A DNA stretch of 64,000 nucleotides from Desulfofustis sp964433645 (GTDB lineage Bacteria > Desulfobacterota > Desulfobulbia > Desulfobulbales > Desulfocapsaceae): assembly GCA_964433645.1 (NCBI GenBank), contig CAYSSK010000001.1, forward strand, positions 1 to 64,000, written 5' to 3'. This document shows, one piece after another, positions 51,128-62,285 of this stretch. The position numbers and the translations under genes are program-made. A model generated the notes under the pieces. It searched no databases and had not been told where the DNA came from. It saw nothing but the letters and a program-made list of their open reading frames with translations. The stretch's first letter is position 1. Every line of letters starts with the position of its first letter.

Positions 51128-53059
51128 ATGATCTGTCGCCCGCCCAACTCATCGTGCCTTTTCGTCCTTCTCCTGCTGTTTCTGGTCTTACCGGCAGTTC
51201 CGGCATCTGCCACCGGTACCGCCTATTCGGCCCGGTCCGATCTGGAAACTCACTATCAGCAGGCAAAATTTTTTTTCAATCAACTCAAAACCACATCGAC
51301 GCTTGGCGCATCGCGCGACAACTGGCTGAAAGGTGCCGGGAACTTCCGCCGCATCTACCTTGCCGAGCCCAAGTCGGACCTTGCCCCGGCGTGCCTGCTG
51401 ATGCTCGGCAGACTCTATTCCGACATGTACCGGACCTTCGGCAAAGGAATCGATCTCGGCGAAGCGATCTCCTATTACCGTGACGTCGATGCCCTCTTTC
51501 CCGGCAATCGTCTGGCCGATGACGCATTGTTCGCCGTCGGCCTGCTGTTGCTCGAAGACGTTCGCGACCCAGAGCGGGCCGCCAAGTCGTTTGGCCGGAT
51601 TGTCACCGACTATCCGGAAGGAGACATGCGCAATGCCGCCGAGACCAAACTCAAGGAGCTCTCCCAGCAATACGATATTCCGCTGCCGCGGGTCATGGTC
51701 GACGATCCGCAATTATTGAACCTGACCAACGTGCTGCCGGTCAAATACTGGTCTTCGGACGACTATACTCGCGTCGTCATCAATACCTCCGGACCGGTCA
51801 CCTATCGGGAAGAATTGCTCGAACGCGTCGGCAACCAGCCGCGCCGGCTCTATATCGACTTTCAGGACAGCTATATCGAACCGCGCTTCCGCGCCCCGGT
51901 GCCCATCGAGGACGGCCTGCTCAAGCGCATCCGCACCGGTCAGTTCAGCCCCGACACAGTGCGAGTCGTGCTTGATATCGAATCCATCTCCAGCTACAAG
52001 ATCTTCAGCCTGCCCACCCCCTTTCGCGTTGTTATCGATGTCCGCGGGCAAGACAAAACCGCGCTTGCAGGGCCTCCGGCGCCCCCACCCACACCTGCCC
52101 CGCCGTCGCCTCCAGCCCCGCCCCTGGCCGGTCAACGGGATCGGGACACGGGCGGCGCCGACAGCCGGCGGCCACCCCTGGCCCGGCCACAACCGAGTCC
52201 GCAGTCACCTAAAATCGACCCTGATCGGAAATCGACAGAGCAGTCGCTGGTCGTGTTGCGGGAACGTAAAAAGACCAGCCTGCCCTCTTCTTCTCGCTCG
52301 GACACCGCTGCCTCCCGACAAACTGCGATCCCCGACGCGGGAAGCACTGCCCCCCTGTCTCTTGCCCAGCAACTTGGCCTGGGCGTCCGGACCATCGTTC
52401 TCGATCCCGGGCATGGCGGCAAGGACCCCGGTGCCATCGCCTATGGCATGAAGGAAAAGGACATTGTGCTGCATGTAGCGAAACGGCTGGCTGAAAAACT
52501 ACGTCACGATCTCGGCGTAACGGTCATTCTGACCCGGGAAGAAGATGTCTTCCTGCCGCTTGAAGAACGAACCGCCATTGCCAATACGAGCGGTGCCGAC
52601 CTGTTTGTCTCGCTGCATGTCAATGCCCACCCGTCGCCGCAGATCAAAGGATTCGAGACCTATTTCCTGAACCTCAGCACCAACGACGAAGCAATGCGCG
52701 TCGCCGCCCGAGAGAATGCCACCTCGGCTCATCAGATGAGCGACCTGCAGGACATCTTGCTCGACCTCATGCGCAATTCGAAAATCAGCGAATCCGCCCG
52801 CCTTGCCCGGCAGGTCCATGGTTCGATCACCAGCGGGCTGGTCAACCCGCCCTTCACCCTCAAGGATATGGGCGTCAAACAGGCGCCGTTCTATGTCCTG
52901 ATCGGCGCGGAAATGCCGGCCATCCTGCTTGAACTGGCATTTATCAGTAACCCCGACGATGCTCGCCTGCTCGGTGACGCCGCCTTCATCGACGAAATGG
53001 CCGGCACCATTTCGTCAGGTATCAGGTCATATATCAACGCGACGACTGCGCAGCTTTAA
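51128..53059 (+). CDS. N-acetylmuramoyl-L-alanine amidase (AMIN + Amidase_3)
   Basis: 643 residues. Signal peptide (FVLLLLFLVLPAVPASA), then a TPR-like helical region (about 40-180), an AMIN domain (about 200-320) which targets peptidoglycan or septal sites, a Pro-rich linker, and a C-terminal Amidase_3 domain. The zinc site is visible: His in LDPGHGGKDPGA near 426, Glu in LTREED, His in SLHVNAHPS, and the catalytic Glu in LELAFISN. It splits daughter cells by cutting the peptide side chain. AmiC-like in layout, with an added helical N-terminus. Confidence 0.94.
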   Translation: MICRPPNSSCLFVLLLLFLVLPAVPASATGTAYSARSDLETHYQQAKFFFNQLKTTSTLGASRDNWLKGAGNFRRIYLAEPKSDLAPACLLMLGRLYSDMYRTFGKGIDLGEAISYYRDVDALFPGNRLADDALFAVGLLLLEDVRDPERAAKSFGRIVTDYPEGDMRNAAETKLKELSQQYDIPLPRVMVDDPQLLNLTNVLPVKYWSSDDYTRVVINTSGPVTYREELLERVGNQPRRLYIDFQDSYIEPRFRAPVPIEDGLLKRIRTGQFSPDTVRVVLDIESISSYKIFSLPTPFRVVIDVRGQDKTALAGPPAPPPTPAPPSPPAPPLAGQRDRDTGGADSRRPPLARPQPSPQSPKIDPDRKSTEQSLVVLRERKKTSLPSSSRSDTAASRQTAIPDAGSTAPLSLAQQLGLGVRTIVLDPGHGGKDPGAIAYGMKEKDIVLHVAKRLAEKLRHDLGVTVILTREEDVFLPLEERTAIANTSGADLFVSLHVNAHPSPQIKGFETYFLNLSTNDEAMRVAARENATSAHQMSDLQDILLDLMRNSKISESARLARQVHGSITSGLVNPPFTLKDMGVKQAPFYVLIGAEMPAILLELAFISNPDDARLLGDAAFIDEMAGTISSGIRSYINATTAQL

Positions 53060-53061
53060 AA

Positions 53062-53107
53062 AAAATAGGGACAGACCCCTGGTGGGGTCAGTCCCTATTT
53101 TTTTTCT
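53062..53107. terminator. Bidirectional terminator between amidase and atpC
   Basis: AATAGGGACAGACCCC pairs with GGGGTCAGTCCCTATT, flanked by A-run on one side and T-run on the other, so it can stop both convergent transcripts. The GGGACAGACCCC sequence also resembles REP-like repeats in some Deltaproteobacteria. Confidence 0.88.
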
Positions 53108-53126
53108 TTGTTTTTGATGTGGGCAG

Positions 53127-53540
53127 CTATCTGATATCGGCTGCCTTGATCCGGGACAAGGCCCTTTGCAGGGCGGCTTCGGCCCGGGTCACGTTTATTG
53201 ATTCATCGTGCGAGGCCGCCTGAGCGAGCCGTTTTTCAGCCCGCTCCTTGGCCTTCATGGCCCGATCCACATCAATCTGGTGGCCAAATTCCGCGCTCTC
53301 TACCAGAAAGGTGATTTTATTGTTGGAGACTTCGCAAAAACCGCCGCTGATCATCAAGTATTCGCGCTTTTTGCCGGTTTCGTACGACAAAATACCGATC
53401 TTGATGGTGGAGAGGAACGGAGCATGGTTGGCCAGGACACCGAAGTCACCTCCATACCCGGGCGCATTGACAATGTCGACCTCCTCGTTGACTACTGCGC
53501 CGGTGGGAGTAACCACCTCCAATGCTATCTGCTGTGCCAT
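53127..53540 (-). CDS. atpC: F1 ATP synthase subunit epsilon
   Basis: 137 residues: beta-sandwich N-terminus (VVTPTGAVVNEEVDIV, GGDFGVLANHAPFLS) and two C-terminal helices (EKRLAQAA, AEAALQRALSRIKAA). It links gamma to the c-ring and inhibits hydrolysis. Last gene of the operon, followed by the bidirectional terminator. Confidence 0.96.
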   Translation of the reverse strand: MAQQIALEVVTPTGAVVNEEVDIVNAPGYGGDFGVLANHAPFLSTIKIGILSYETGKKREYLMISGGFCEVSNNKITFLVESAEFGHQIDVDRAMKAKERAEKRLAQAASHDESINVTRAEAALQRALSRIKAADIR

Positions 53541-53573
53541 CTCATCTCCCTCTGATCTTGAGTGACAATACCC

Positions 53574-54980
<1,407 letters not shown>

Positions 54981-55031
54981 CGGGCCTAACCCCTCCTATA
55001 AGTTTGAGATTATCCTGAAATTCATGACATA

Positions 55032-55910
55032 TTATTTAAGGGCTTCGGCGCCGCCAACGATATCCATCAGCTCTGCAGTGATTGCAGCCTGGCGAGCCTT
55101 GTTGTACAAAATAGTCAGATTGGAAATAATATCCTTGCAGGCGTTGGTCGCATTGTCCATCGCGGTCATCCGGGCCGCGTGCTCACTGGCACCGACTTCG
55201 AGCATGGCATGATAGATCATGACGTTGAGATACAGCGGCTGCATGACATCCATGATCTCTTCTACCGACGGTTCGTAAATATACTCACCGGAAACAGCGG
55301 CAGCGGGAGTGTCGCCGGCAACGGCTTCAATCGGTTGTACCGGCAGGAAATTTTTGCTGGCCGGTCGCTGGATGGCAACAGATCGGAATTCGCCGAAAAT
55401 GATTTCGACCTTGTCCGATCCGCCGGCCAGGAAGTTCTGCGATACCTCGGTGGCTATCTCCCGGGCATTGAACATCTGGAAGGTGCCCATGATGTCCCGG
55501 TAAACCTTGCGAACCTTCTCCGTCTTCTTCAGATATTGGAACCCTTTTTTCCCGACACAGACGAAACTGACCGATTTGCCCTGGGCCTCGTACTCCCGCA
55601 TGGTGCGCTCGGCCAGCTTGCCTATATTGGAATTGAAAGAGCCGCACAGTCCACGATCCGAGGTGACGATCACCAACTCGACCGACTTCACGTCACGCTT
55701 TTCCATCAACGGATAGCTGCCGCCGCTGCTGGATCGACTGGACAGATTAGACATGGCTTCGTTGAACTTGGCGGTATAGGGACGGAACGCCTCCATCTTA
55801 TCCTGGGCGCCCCGTAAACGAGCGGACGCCACCATGTTCATCGCCTTGGTGATCTGTGCTGTCTTTTTGACACCACCGATCTTCGTTTTGACATCTTTTA
55901 AGCTCGGCAT
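55032..55910 (-). CDS. atpG: F1 ATP synthase subunit gamma
   Basis: 292 residues: N-terminal coil (KDVKTKIGGVKKTAQITKAM), the SDRGLCGSFN strand near 90, and the C-terminal coil with ASEHAARMTAMDNATNACKD. It forms the rotating shaft. Confidence 0.97.
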   Translation of the reverse strand: MPSLKDVKTKIGGVKKTAQITKAMNMVASARLRGAQDKMEAFRPYTAKFNEAMSNLSSRSSSGGSYPLMEKRDVKSVELVIVTSDRGLCGSFNSNIGKLAERTMREYEAQGKSVSFVCVGKKGFQYLKKTEKVRKVYRDIMGTFQMFNAREIATEVSQNFLAGGSDKVEIIFGEFRSVAIQRPASKNFLPVQPIEAVAGDTPAAAVSGEYIYEPSVEEIMDVMQPLYLNVMIYHAMLEVGASEHAARMTAMDNATNACKDIISNLTILYNKARQAAITAELMDIVGGAEALK

Positions 55911-55928
55911 AACTGGACCTTCCCTAAA

Positions 55929-57452
55929 TTAGTTAAGACCTTTTGTTGCCTTGAAAGTATCACCGAAGCTCGCCAGCAGTTTATCGAGTTTTTCCTTGAT
56001 GGCGTCGGTAAATTCCTTCTGCTCTTTCAGATCGCTGAAGATCGACGGTTCGTTCGATTCGATGTAATTGTACAACTCATTCTCGTAATCGGCGAGGGTG
56101 TCCACCGGCAGTTTGTCCAGGTAGCCTTTGGTCCCGGCGTAGAGGATGGTAACCTGCTTTTCCATCGGCAGCGGTTGATATTGCGGCTGCTTGAGAATCT
56201 CGACCAATCGCTCGCCGCGGGTCAATTGGGCCTGGGTCTTGGCATCGAGGTCGGACCCGAAGGCGGCAAAGGCGGCCAGCTCGCGATACTGGGCCAGATC
56301 AAGGCGCAGGGTTCCGGCCACCTGCTTCATCGCTTTCACTTGGGCGGCGCCACCGACACGCGAAACCGAAAGACCGACATTGATCGCCGGGCGGACACCG
56401 GAGAAGAACAGGTTCGGCTCCAGATAGACCTGGCCATCGGTAATCGAGATAACGTTGGTCGGGATGAAAGCGGAAACATCGCCGGCCTGGGTCTCGATGA
56501 TCGGCAGGGCGGTCAGGGACCCGGCACCGAGCTCGTCGTTAACCTTGGAGGCGCGTTCGAGCAGGCGGGAATGGTTGAAGAAAATATCACCGGGGTACGC
56601 TTCACGTCCCGGCGGACGGCGCAGCAGCAGCGACAATTCGCGGTAGGAGACGGCCTGTTTGGAGAGATCGTCGTAAATGATCAACGCATGCTGACCGTTA
56701 TCGCGGAAATATTCTCCCATCGCACAACCGGCAAACGGGGCGATGTACTGCATCGGCGCCGGATCGGAAGCACAGGCGGAAACAACGGTGGTATACTCCA
56801 TCGCACCGTGCTTGCGCAACATCTCGACGACCAGGGCGACCGTTGATTTTTTCTGACCGACGGCAACATAAATGCAATGAACGTCGGTTTCCTTCTGGGC
56901 GATGATGGCATCGACACAGAGGGCTGTTTTGCCGATCTGCCGGTCGCCGATGATCAACTCACGCTGGCCGCGACCGACCGGGGTCATCGCATCAACGGCC
57001 TTGGCTCCGGTGTACATCGGCTCATGGACGCCTTTCCGGGCGATAACACCGGGGGCGATAACCTCAATTTTAGAAAAGTGCTTGCCATTGATCGGGCCCT
57101 GACCGTCGATCGGCAGGCCGATACCGTCAACCACGCGGCCTTCCATCTCCGGGCCGACCGGGACCTCGGCGATACGGCCGGTCCGTTTGACGATATCCCC
57201 TTCCTTGATCGCATTGACGCTGCCGAGAACGGCGCAGCCGACGTTGTCTTCCTCGAGGTTCAGGGCCAGTCCCATGATACCGCCCGAGAACTCGAGGAGT
57301 TCCATGGCCATGCAATTCTGCACTCCGTAGACACGGGCGATACCGTCGCCGACGGAGATAACCGTTCCCGTTTCGTCAAGGTCCACCTTGGTCTGGAACT
57401 CACCAATCTGGTCTTTGATAATCTGACTGATTTCTTCGGCTTTGATCTGCAT
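55929..57452 (-). CDS. atpA: F1 ATP synthase subunit alpha
   Basis: 507 residues. P-loop GDRQIGKTAL near residue 170 and the terminal alpha signature PAINVGLSVSRVGGAAQ near 365. It builds the catalytic hexamer with beta. Confidence 0.98.
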   Translation of the reverse strand: MQIKAEEISQIIKDQIGEFQTKVDLDETGTVISVGDGIARVYGVQNCMAMELLEFSGGIMGLALNLEEDNVGCAVLGSVNAIKEGDIVKRTGRIAEVPVGPEMEGRVVDGIGLPIDGQGPINGKHFSKIEVIAPGVIARKGVHEPMYTGAKAVDAMTPVGRGQRELIIGDRQIGKTALCVDAIIAQKETDVHCIYVAVGQKKSTVALVVEMLRKHGAMEYTTVVSACASDPAPMQYIAPFAGCAMGEYFRDNGQHALIIYDDLSKQAVSYRELSLLLRRPPGREAYPGDIFFNHSRLLERASKVNDELGAGSLTALPIIETQAGDVSAFIPTNVISITDGQVYLEPNLFFSGVRPAINVGLSVSRVGGAAQVKAMKQVAGTLRLDLAQYRELAAFAAFGSDLDAKTQAQLTRGERLVEILKQPQYQPLPMEKQVTILYAGTKGYLDKLPVDTLADYENELYNYIESNEPSIFSDLKEQKEFTDAIKEKLDKLLASFGDTFKATKGLN

Positions 57453-57998
57453 CTATTCTCTCCCCTTGATGGAATCTTTTAAACTTGCAAGCTGTGTCCT
57501 GATGCTCCCATCCAGAACCACGTCCCCTACCGTGGCAACGATGCCGCCGATAATCGAGGGGTCGACCGAAGCAGTCAGCTCAACCTTCTTGCCAGTTAAT
57601 TTCTCTAACGTATCTTGAACTTTCTCTCGTAATTCCGCAGTGAGTTCAATGGCCGAAACTACCCTGCCGTGGCTGATGTTCTTGTCCTCATCAACCATGA
57701 CCTGAAACGACTCGGCGATCTCCGGTATAATCGCTGCCCGTTTTTTCTGGACCAGCAGGGTGAGAAAATTACCGGTGATTGTATCAGCTCCCATTGCCTT
57801 GATTATCGCAGTCATCGCCTTTTCCCTGACATCAAGAGGATACAGGGGGTTGGTCAGGGCATCTGCCACCTCCGGGGTCGTTGCAAAAAGCCGTGCCATT
57901 CCCTGGAGCGCTTCGTTGTAGACTTCATACTTCCCGTCTTCCTTGCCGATGGCAAACAACGCCTTGGCGTACCGTTTCGCGAGGATTGTCTGTTTCAC
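57453..57998 (-). CDS. atpH: F1 ATP synthase subunit delta
   Basis: 181 residues: KRYAKALFAIGKEDG at the N-terminus and IIGGIVATVGDVVLDGSIRTQL at the C-terminus, the OSCP/delta signature. It joins the stator stalk to F1. Its stop is one base from the alpha start. Confidence 0.96.
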   Translation of the reverse strand: MKQTILAKRYAKALFAIGKEDGKYEVYNEALQGMARLFATTPEVADALTNPLYPLDVREKAMTAIIKAMGADTITGNFLTLLVQKKRAAIIPEIAESFQVMVDEDKNISHGRVVSAIELTAELREKVQDTLEKLTGKKVELTASVDPSIIGGIVATVGDVVLDGSIRTQLASLKDSIKGRE

Positions 57999-58615
57999 TG
58001 TACGGCCCCTACCTTATTGAGATAATTTTCGATAATCTGAACCTGATCCTCGGGTTTCAGATTCTTTACAATCAGCTCTTCAGCCAATGCAGCAGCCTGT
58101 TCCGTGATCTCGTTTTTCAAACTCCGACGCGCCTCGACAATCTCGTTCTGGATCGCCAGCTCCGATTGACGCTTGAGATCACCGACGGCTTTTTCGGCCT
58201 TCTCGATGATCTTCGCCTTTTCCACCTCGGCCTGGGCTAACGCCCGGGCAACGATGGTATCAATATCCTTTTCCACCGAGGCCAGTTTCGTCTCGAATTC
58301 CCGGTATTGTCGTTCCGCTTCGTCGCGGCGCCGCTCAAGATCCTGCAGTTCTTCCCTGATTCGTTTCTGCCGGCCGCCAAGAGCGCCGGCAATCGGTTTG
58401 GCGCCAAACTTGACCAGCAGGAACATCAGCACGGCGAAGTTGATCACGCGCCAGAAGAGATCCCACAGTTTTTCCGACGAAAGACTTCCTCCTTCGCCAT
58501 GACCGCCGGAAGCGGCTAGGACCATTGCCGGAAGCAGGACGACGAGAAGGCCCAAGGCCACGCCGCAGACCGGCGCCAGCTTGTCCTGCCGGGCAATATT
58601 GATCATCGTTTTCAT
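57995..58615 (-). CDS. atpF: F0 ATP synthase subunit b
   Basis: 206 residues. An N-terminal hydrophobic stretch (GVALGLLVVLLPAMVLAA) looks like a signal or first helix. A second transmembrane helix at about 50-70 (INFAVLMFLLVKFGAKPI) is followed by a long charged coil. It is one of two adjacent b-type genes; it overlaps atpH by 4 bases. Confidence 0.93.
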   Translation of the reverse strand: MKTMINIARQDKLAPVCGVALGLLVVLLPAMVLAASGGHGEGGSLSSEKLWDLFWRVINFAVLMFLLVKFGAKPIAGALGGRQKRIREELQDLERRRDEAERQYREFETKLASVEKDIDTIVARALAQAEVEKAKIIEKAEKAVGDLKRQSELAIQNEIVEARRSLKNEITEQAAALAEELIVKNLKPEDQVQIIENYLNKVGAVQ

Positions 58616-58617
58616 GG

Positions 58618-59043
58618 TTAGATCGCCCTCCCCAGAATTTTGCTCGCCATGTCCGTCGCAAACCCTTGCAGGTTGGCTTCCAGGCCTTTGCGGGCCGCGC
58701 CGAGCTGGACAGTGAGCTCCGACATCTGTTTTTCCTTGAACGAATCAACTTCCGCCTTGATCGATGCCAGTTTCTCGTCTCCGGCAGTCTGAGCCTCGGC
58801 CCGAGCGGCGTCAAGGGCCGCCTTGGCCTTGCCTGAGGCTTTGGCCATCTTGGCGTCCACCTCCTCCTGCCTGAGCCGAGCATTCTTGTCGAACTTGGCG
58901 ATGTCGGTTTGCATCCCGAGCATTTTCTCGGCCCGCTCTTTGAGGATTTTCTTGATCGGCTTGTAGAGCACCCCATTGAGCAGAAACATCAGGATGACCA
59001 TGTTGATCATCTGGAACAACAACGTCTTGTCGATGGTGACCAT
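58618..59043 (-). CDS. atpF': F0 ATP synthase subunit b'
   Basis: 141 residues from the ATG at 59041-59043 (GGGAG upstream; the longer frame starts in leader sequence). One transmembrane helix (TLLFQMINMVILMFLLNGV) then KPIKKILKERAEKML and a long coil. Tandem b' and b genes form a heterodimeric stator, as in cyanobacteria, chloroplasts and many Deltaproteobacteria. The a and c subunits are not in this operon. Confidence 0.93.
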   Translation of the reverse strand: MVTIDKTLLFQMINMVILMFLLNGVLYKPIKKILKERAEKMLGMQTDIAKFDKNARLRQEEVDAKMAKASGKAKAALDAARAEAQTAGDEKLASIKAEVDSFKEKQMSELTVQLGAARKGLEANLQGFATDMASKILGRAI

Positions 59044-59149
59044 GTTACTTTGCTCCCGCTTTGCAGTAGTATAATCAAGCATTCCCGAAGGAATGAATCC
59101 GAACTCGTTGGTCCTGCTCAACCATCATCAATGGCATCCGTACTAAAAA

Positions 59150-59163
59150 TGAATGGCCATTCA
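59150..59163 (-). repeat. Palindrome in the atp operon leader
   Basis: TGAATGGCCATTCA is a perfect 14-base palindrome followed by TTTTTA on the minus strand. It lies between the predicted promoter and atpF', so it may be an operator or a weak attenuator. Confidence 0.5.
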
Positions 59164-59176
59164 CAATAGCAAAAAA

Positions 59177-59205
59177 CTCTTACTGCATATCCTACTCCAT
59201 GTCAA
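59177..59205 (-). promoter_or_regulatory. Predicted promoter of the atp operon
   Basis: Minus strand TTGACA (59200-59205), a perfect -35, with a 17-base spacer and TAAGAG (59177-59182) as a weak -10. About 135 bases ahead of the atpF' start. Confidence 0.5.
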
Positions 59206-59310
59206 CTACTTTATCTGTGCTTAGTTCCGCGTCTCCACAGTCATTTTTCCTCTCTGTCCAATCAGCCGGAGGGTTCGGCACGGCAGAGAAAAGGGTCGCC
59301 GATCAACAGC

Positions 59311-59326
59311 CGGCGCGACCGCGCCG
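59311..59326 (-). terminator. Hairpin just after alaS
   Basis: CGGCGCG and CGCGCCG form a perfect short stem five bases after the alaS stop codon. There is no T-run, so it is a weak or Rho-assisted terminator at best. Confidence 0.4.
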
Positions 59327-59331
59327 AGCGG

Positions 59332-61986
59332 TCAGGCCCGATCAGCGAGCAACGTCTCAACAATCCCGGGAACAGCCCCGATCGCATCACCTATCTTGTC
59401 GGCCATCGGCCCGCCGGCCTGGGCCATGTCCGGCCGGCCCCCTCCCTTGCCGCCGACCACCTGCGCCACTCGATTGACCAGTTCACCGGCTTTGATCCTG
59501 CCGGTCAGATCTTTGGAAACCAGTGCGATCAATGCCGCCTTACCCTCGATGACACCGCCGAGAACGGCAACGCCGGAACCGAGCCGATCACGCACGCGAT
59601 CACCGACCTCGCGCAGGGTCTTCGGGTTGTCCAGCGTGATCTGGGCGGCAACGACCCTAACAGCGGCAACCGTCACGGCGCCGCTGAAGACGGCATCGAG
59701 ATCGGAACTGGCCAGTTGCGTCGACAGGGCTGCTACCTGCTTTTCCAGTTTCTTCTGTTGTTCGAGCACCTGATCGAGTTTGTCGACCAATTCTTCGCCG
59801 GCAACATTGAGCCGCCGGCAGAGCGCCGCTTCCCGCCGCGCCAGCGACTGGACCAGACGAAGAGCCGCCCTGCCGGTAACCGCCTCGATGCGGCGCACAC
59901 CGGCGGCGATACCGGTTTCGGCGACGAACTTGAACAGGCCGATGGCCCCGGTCGCAACTACATGGGTGCCACCGCACAATTCTTTGCTGACGGCCTCGAT
60001 CTGCACCATCCGCACCGTTTCCCCGTATTTTTCGCCAAACAGCGCAACCGCGCCCTCATCGAAGGCCTCGGTCCGGCTCATGGTCTTCGTGGCGACCTGC
60101 CGATTGGCACGAATCTGCTCGTTGACCCGCGCTTCGACCGCATCGATCTCCTGATCGGTCAACGCCGAAAAATGGGTGAAGTCAAAGCGCAGCCGATCGG
60201 GCGTTACCAGCGATCCGGCCTGTTTGACATGGTCGCCAAGGGTCTGGCGCAGCGCCGCATGCAGCAGATGCGTGGCGCTGTGATTAGCTTCGGTATCGTG
60301 GCGAGCTGCCTCGGATACGGCCATCTCGACCTCGGCCCCCGAACGCAGCGTGCCTTCGGTCACCAGTAGCCGGTGCAGGATCACGCCGTCCGCCTCGGCC
60401 CGCACCGTCTCCACTCTCGCTTGACCAGCAGGCCAGGTCAGCGTGCCGATATCGGCGACCTGGCCGCCCGACTCGGCATAAAACGGGGTGCATTGGACAA
60501 ACACCCGGCCCCGTTCACCCGTAGCCAGCTCCGCAACCTGCCGTCCCGCTTCATCGAGCAGGACCTGCACCGCGGTCGTCGTCTGCAGCGCCTGATAGCC
60601 GATAAACGTGCAGCGCTCTCCGGACTCGATCAGTTGTTTCACCCCGGCGTCCTTGATCTGGACCCCCTCACCCTTCCGCGATGCCCGGGATTGCCGGCGC
60701 TGCCGCTCCATGGCGGCCTGAAAGCCGGTTTCATCAAAGGCGATCTGGCGCTCCAGGGAAATATCGCGGACGATATCGACGGGGAAACCAAAGGTATCGT
60801 AGAGCTTGAAAATAAACTCGCCTTCGATTCGCGGCGCCCCGTTCTGCTGCTGGCGGGCGATTTCCTCATCGAGCATGGCCAACCCGTGTTCGAGTGTCTC
60901 ACTGAAGCGGGCTTCTTCGTTGTTCACCACTTTTTCGAGCAGCTCCAGCGTATCGCCGAGCCGGGGATAGGCACCGATCATCGACTCGACCACCGCCGAG
61001 CAGGCAGCAGACATGAACGGTGAGCTCAGGCCGAGATTCCTGCCGAACCGGATCGCCCGGCGCATCACCCGGCGCAGCACGTAGCCCCGCCCCTCGTTGG
61101 ACGGCAGCACTCCGTCGGCAACAAGAAAGGTTGTCGCCCGAGCGTGGTCGGCGATGACCCGCATCGCCGTATCATCGGCACGATCCACGCCGTAGCGGCG
61201 GCCGGACAGGTGCTCCAGCCGGGAAATGGCCGGTGCGAACAGGTCGGAATCGTAGTTGTTGAACTTGCCCTGCATTACCGCGGCCACCCGCTCCAATCCC
61301 ATACCGGTATCGATGCTCGGTTTCGGCAACGGCTCCAGAGTGCCGTCTTCGCTGCGGTTGAACTGCATGAAAACCAGGTTCCACAGCTCGAGGAAACGGT
61401 CGCAATCACAACCGACGGCGCAATCCTCCCGGCCGCAGCCGGCTTCGATACCCTGGTCGATGTGGATTTCCGAACACGGCCCGCACGGGCCGGTGTCACC
61501 CATGGCCCAGAAGTTGTCCTTCTCGTCGAGCCGCACGATCCGACCGGGCGGCAGCCCCTCCACCTGCTCCCACAGAGAGAAAGCCTCATCGTCGTCCTGA
61601 AAGACCGACACCCACAGTTTCTCTTTCGGCAGACCAAGTTCTTCGGTCAAAAATTCCCAGGCATAGGCGATGGCCTGCTCCTTGAAATAATCACCGAAAG
61701 AGAAATTGCCGAGCATCTCGAAGAAGGTGTGATGCCGGGCGGTATAGCCGACATTCTCCAGATCGTTATGCTTGCCGCCGGCCCGCATACAGCACTGGCT
61801 GGTAACGGCACGGACATAGTCCCGCTGTTCCTCGCCCATGAACACCGTCTTGAACTGGACCATCCCGGCGTTGGTAAAGAGCAGGGTCGGGTCGTCCTGG
61901 GGCACGAGTGAAGAGCTCTCGACGACGGTATGCCCATTTTTTTTGAAATATTCCAGAAATCTGGAGCGAATTTCAGTGCCTGTCAT
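59332..61986 (-). CDS. alaS: Alanyl-tRNA synthetase
   Basis: 884 residues from the ATG at 61984-61986 (MTGTEIRSRFLEYF; another ATG two codons upstream). Class II core with ARHHTFFEMLGNFSFGDYF and the editing domain with HxxxH in NHSATHLLHAAL and Cys/His in CGGTHVVATG. The C-terminal C-Ala domain ends in GGGRPDMAQAGG. Full length. Confidence 0.98.
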   Translation of the reverse strand: MTGTEIRSRFLEYFKKNGHTVVESSSLVPQDDPTLLFTNAGMVQFKTVFMGEEQRDYVRAVTSQCCMRAGGKHNDLENVGYTARHHTFFEMLGNFSFGDYFKEQAIAYAWEFLTEELGLPKEKLWVSVFQDDDEAFSLWEQVEGLPPGRIVRLDEKDNFWAMGDTGPCGPCSEIHIDQGIEAGCGREDCAVGCDCDRFLELWNLVFMQFNRSEDGTLEPLPKPSIDTGMGLERVAAVMQGKFNNYDSDLFAPAISRLEHLSGRRYGVDRADDTAMRVIADHARATTFLVADGVLPSNEGRGYVLRRVMRRAIRFGRNLGLSSPFMSAACSAVVESMIGAYPRLGDTLELLEKVVNNEEARFSETLEHGLAMLDEEIARQQQNGAPRIEGEFIFKLYDTFGFPVDIVRDISLERQIAFDETGFQAAMERQRRQSRASRKGEGVQIKDAGVKQLIESGERCTFIGYQALQTTTAVQVLLDEAGRQVAELATGERGRVFVQCTPFYAESGGQVADIGTLTWPAGQARVETVRAEADGVILHRLLVTEGTLRSGAEVEMAVSEAARHDTEANHSATHLLHAALRQTLGDHVKQAGSLVTPDRLRFDFTHFSALTDQEIDAVEARVNEQIRANRQVATKTMSRTEAFDEGAVALFGEKYGETVRMVQIEAVSKELCGGTHVVATGAIGLFKFVAETGIAAGVRRIEAVTGRAALRLVQSLARREAALCRRLNVAGEELVDKLDQVLEQQKKLEKQVAALSTQLASSDLDAVFSGAVTVAAVRVVAAQITLDNPKTLREVGDRVRDRLGSGVAVLGGVIEGKAALIALVSKDLTGRIKAGELVNRVAQVVGGKGGGRPDMAQAGGPMADKIGDAIGAVPGIVETLLADRA

Positions 61987-62285
61987 ATTCATTTCCCGTT
62001 GTCTTGTTACCGGGCGCTTCTCTGTCGCCGTTTTCCTGCCGCCGGTCATCCGACCCGCCTGAACCATCGGAAAAGCTACCCATTCGCCTATTATAGGCGT
62101 TTGCTGTTGTTCGCCCAAAAGTACATGAAATAGCGTATTAGTAAACTATTTTGTCTCCGGTTGCCGACGCCGCCGGCAGGAAAAACCGATGAACCTGGCA
62201 ACAATCCCGAATATTTCTACTCTTTGCGACCATATGTCCGACTCCACCCCTTGAATCATCAGGCCGCCCGCTTTATCTTCATACC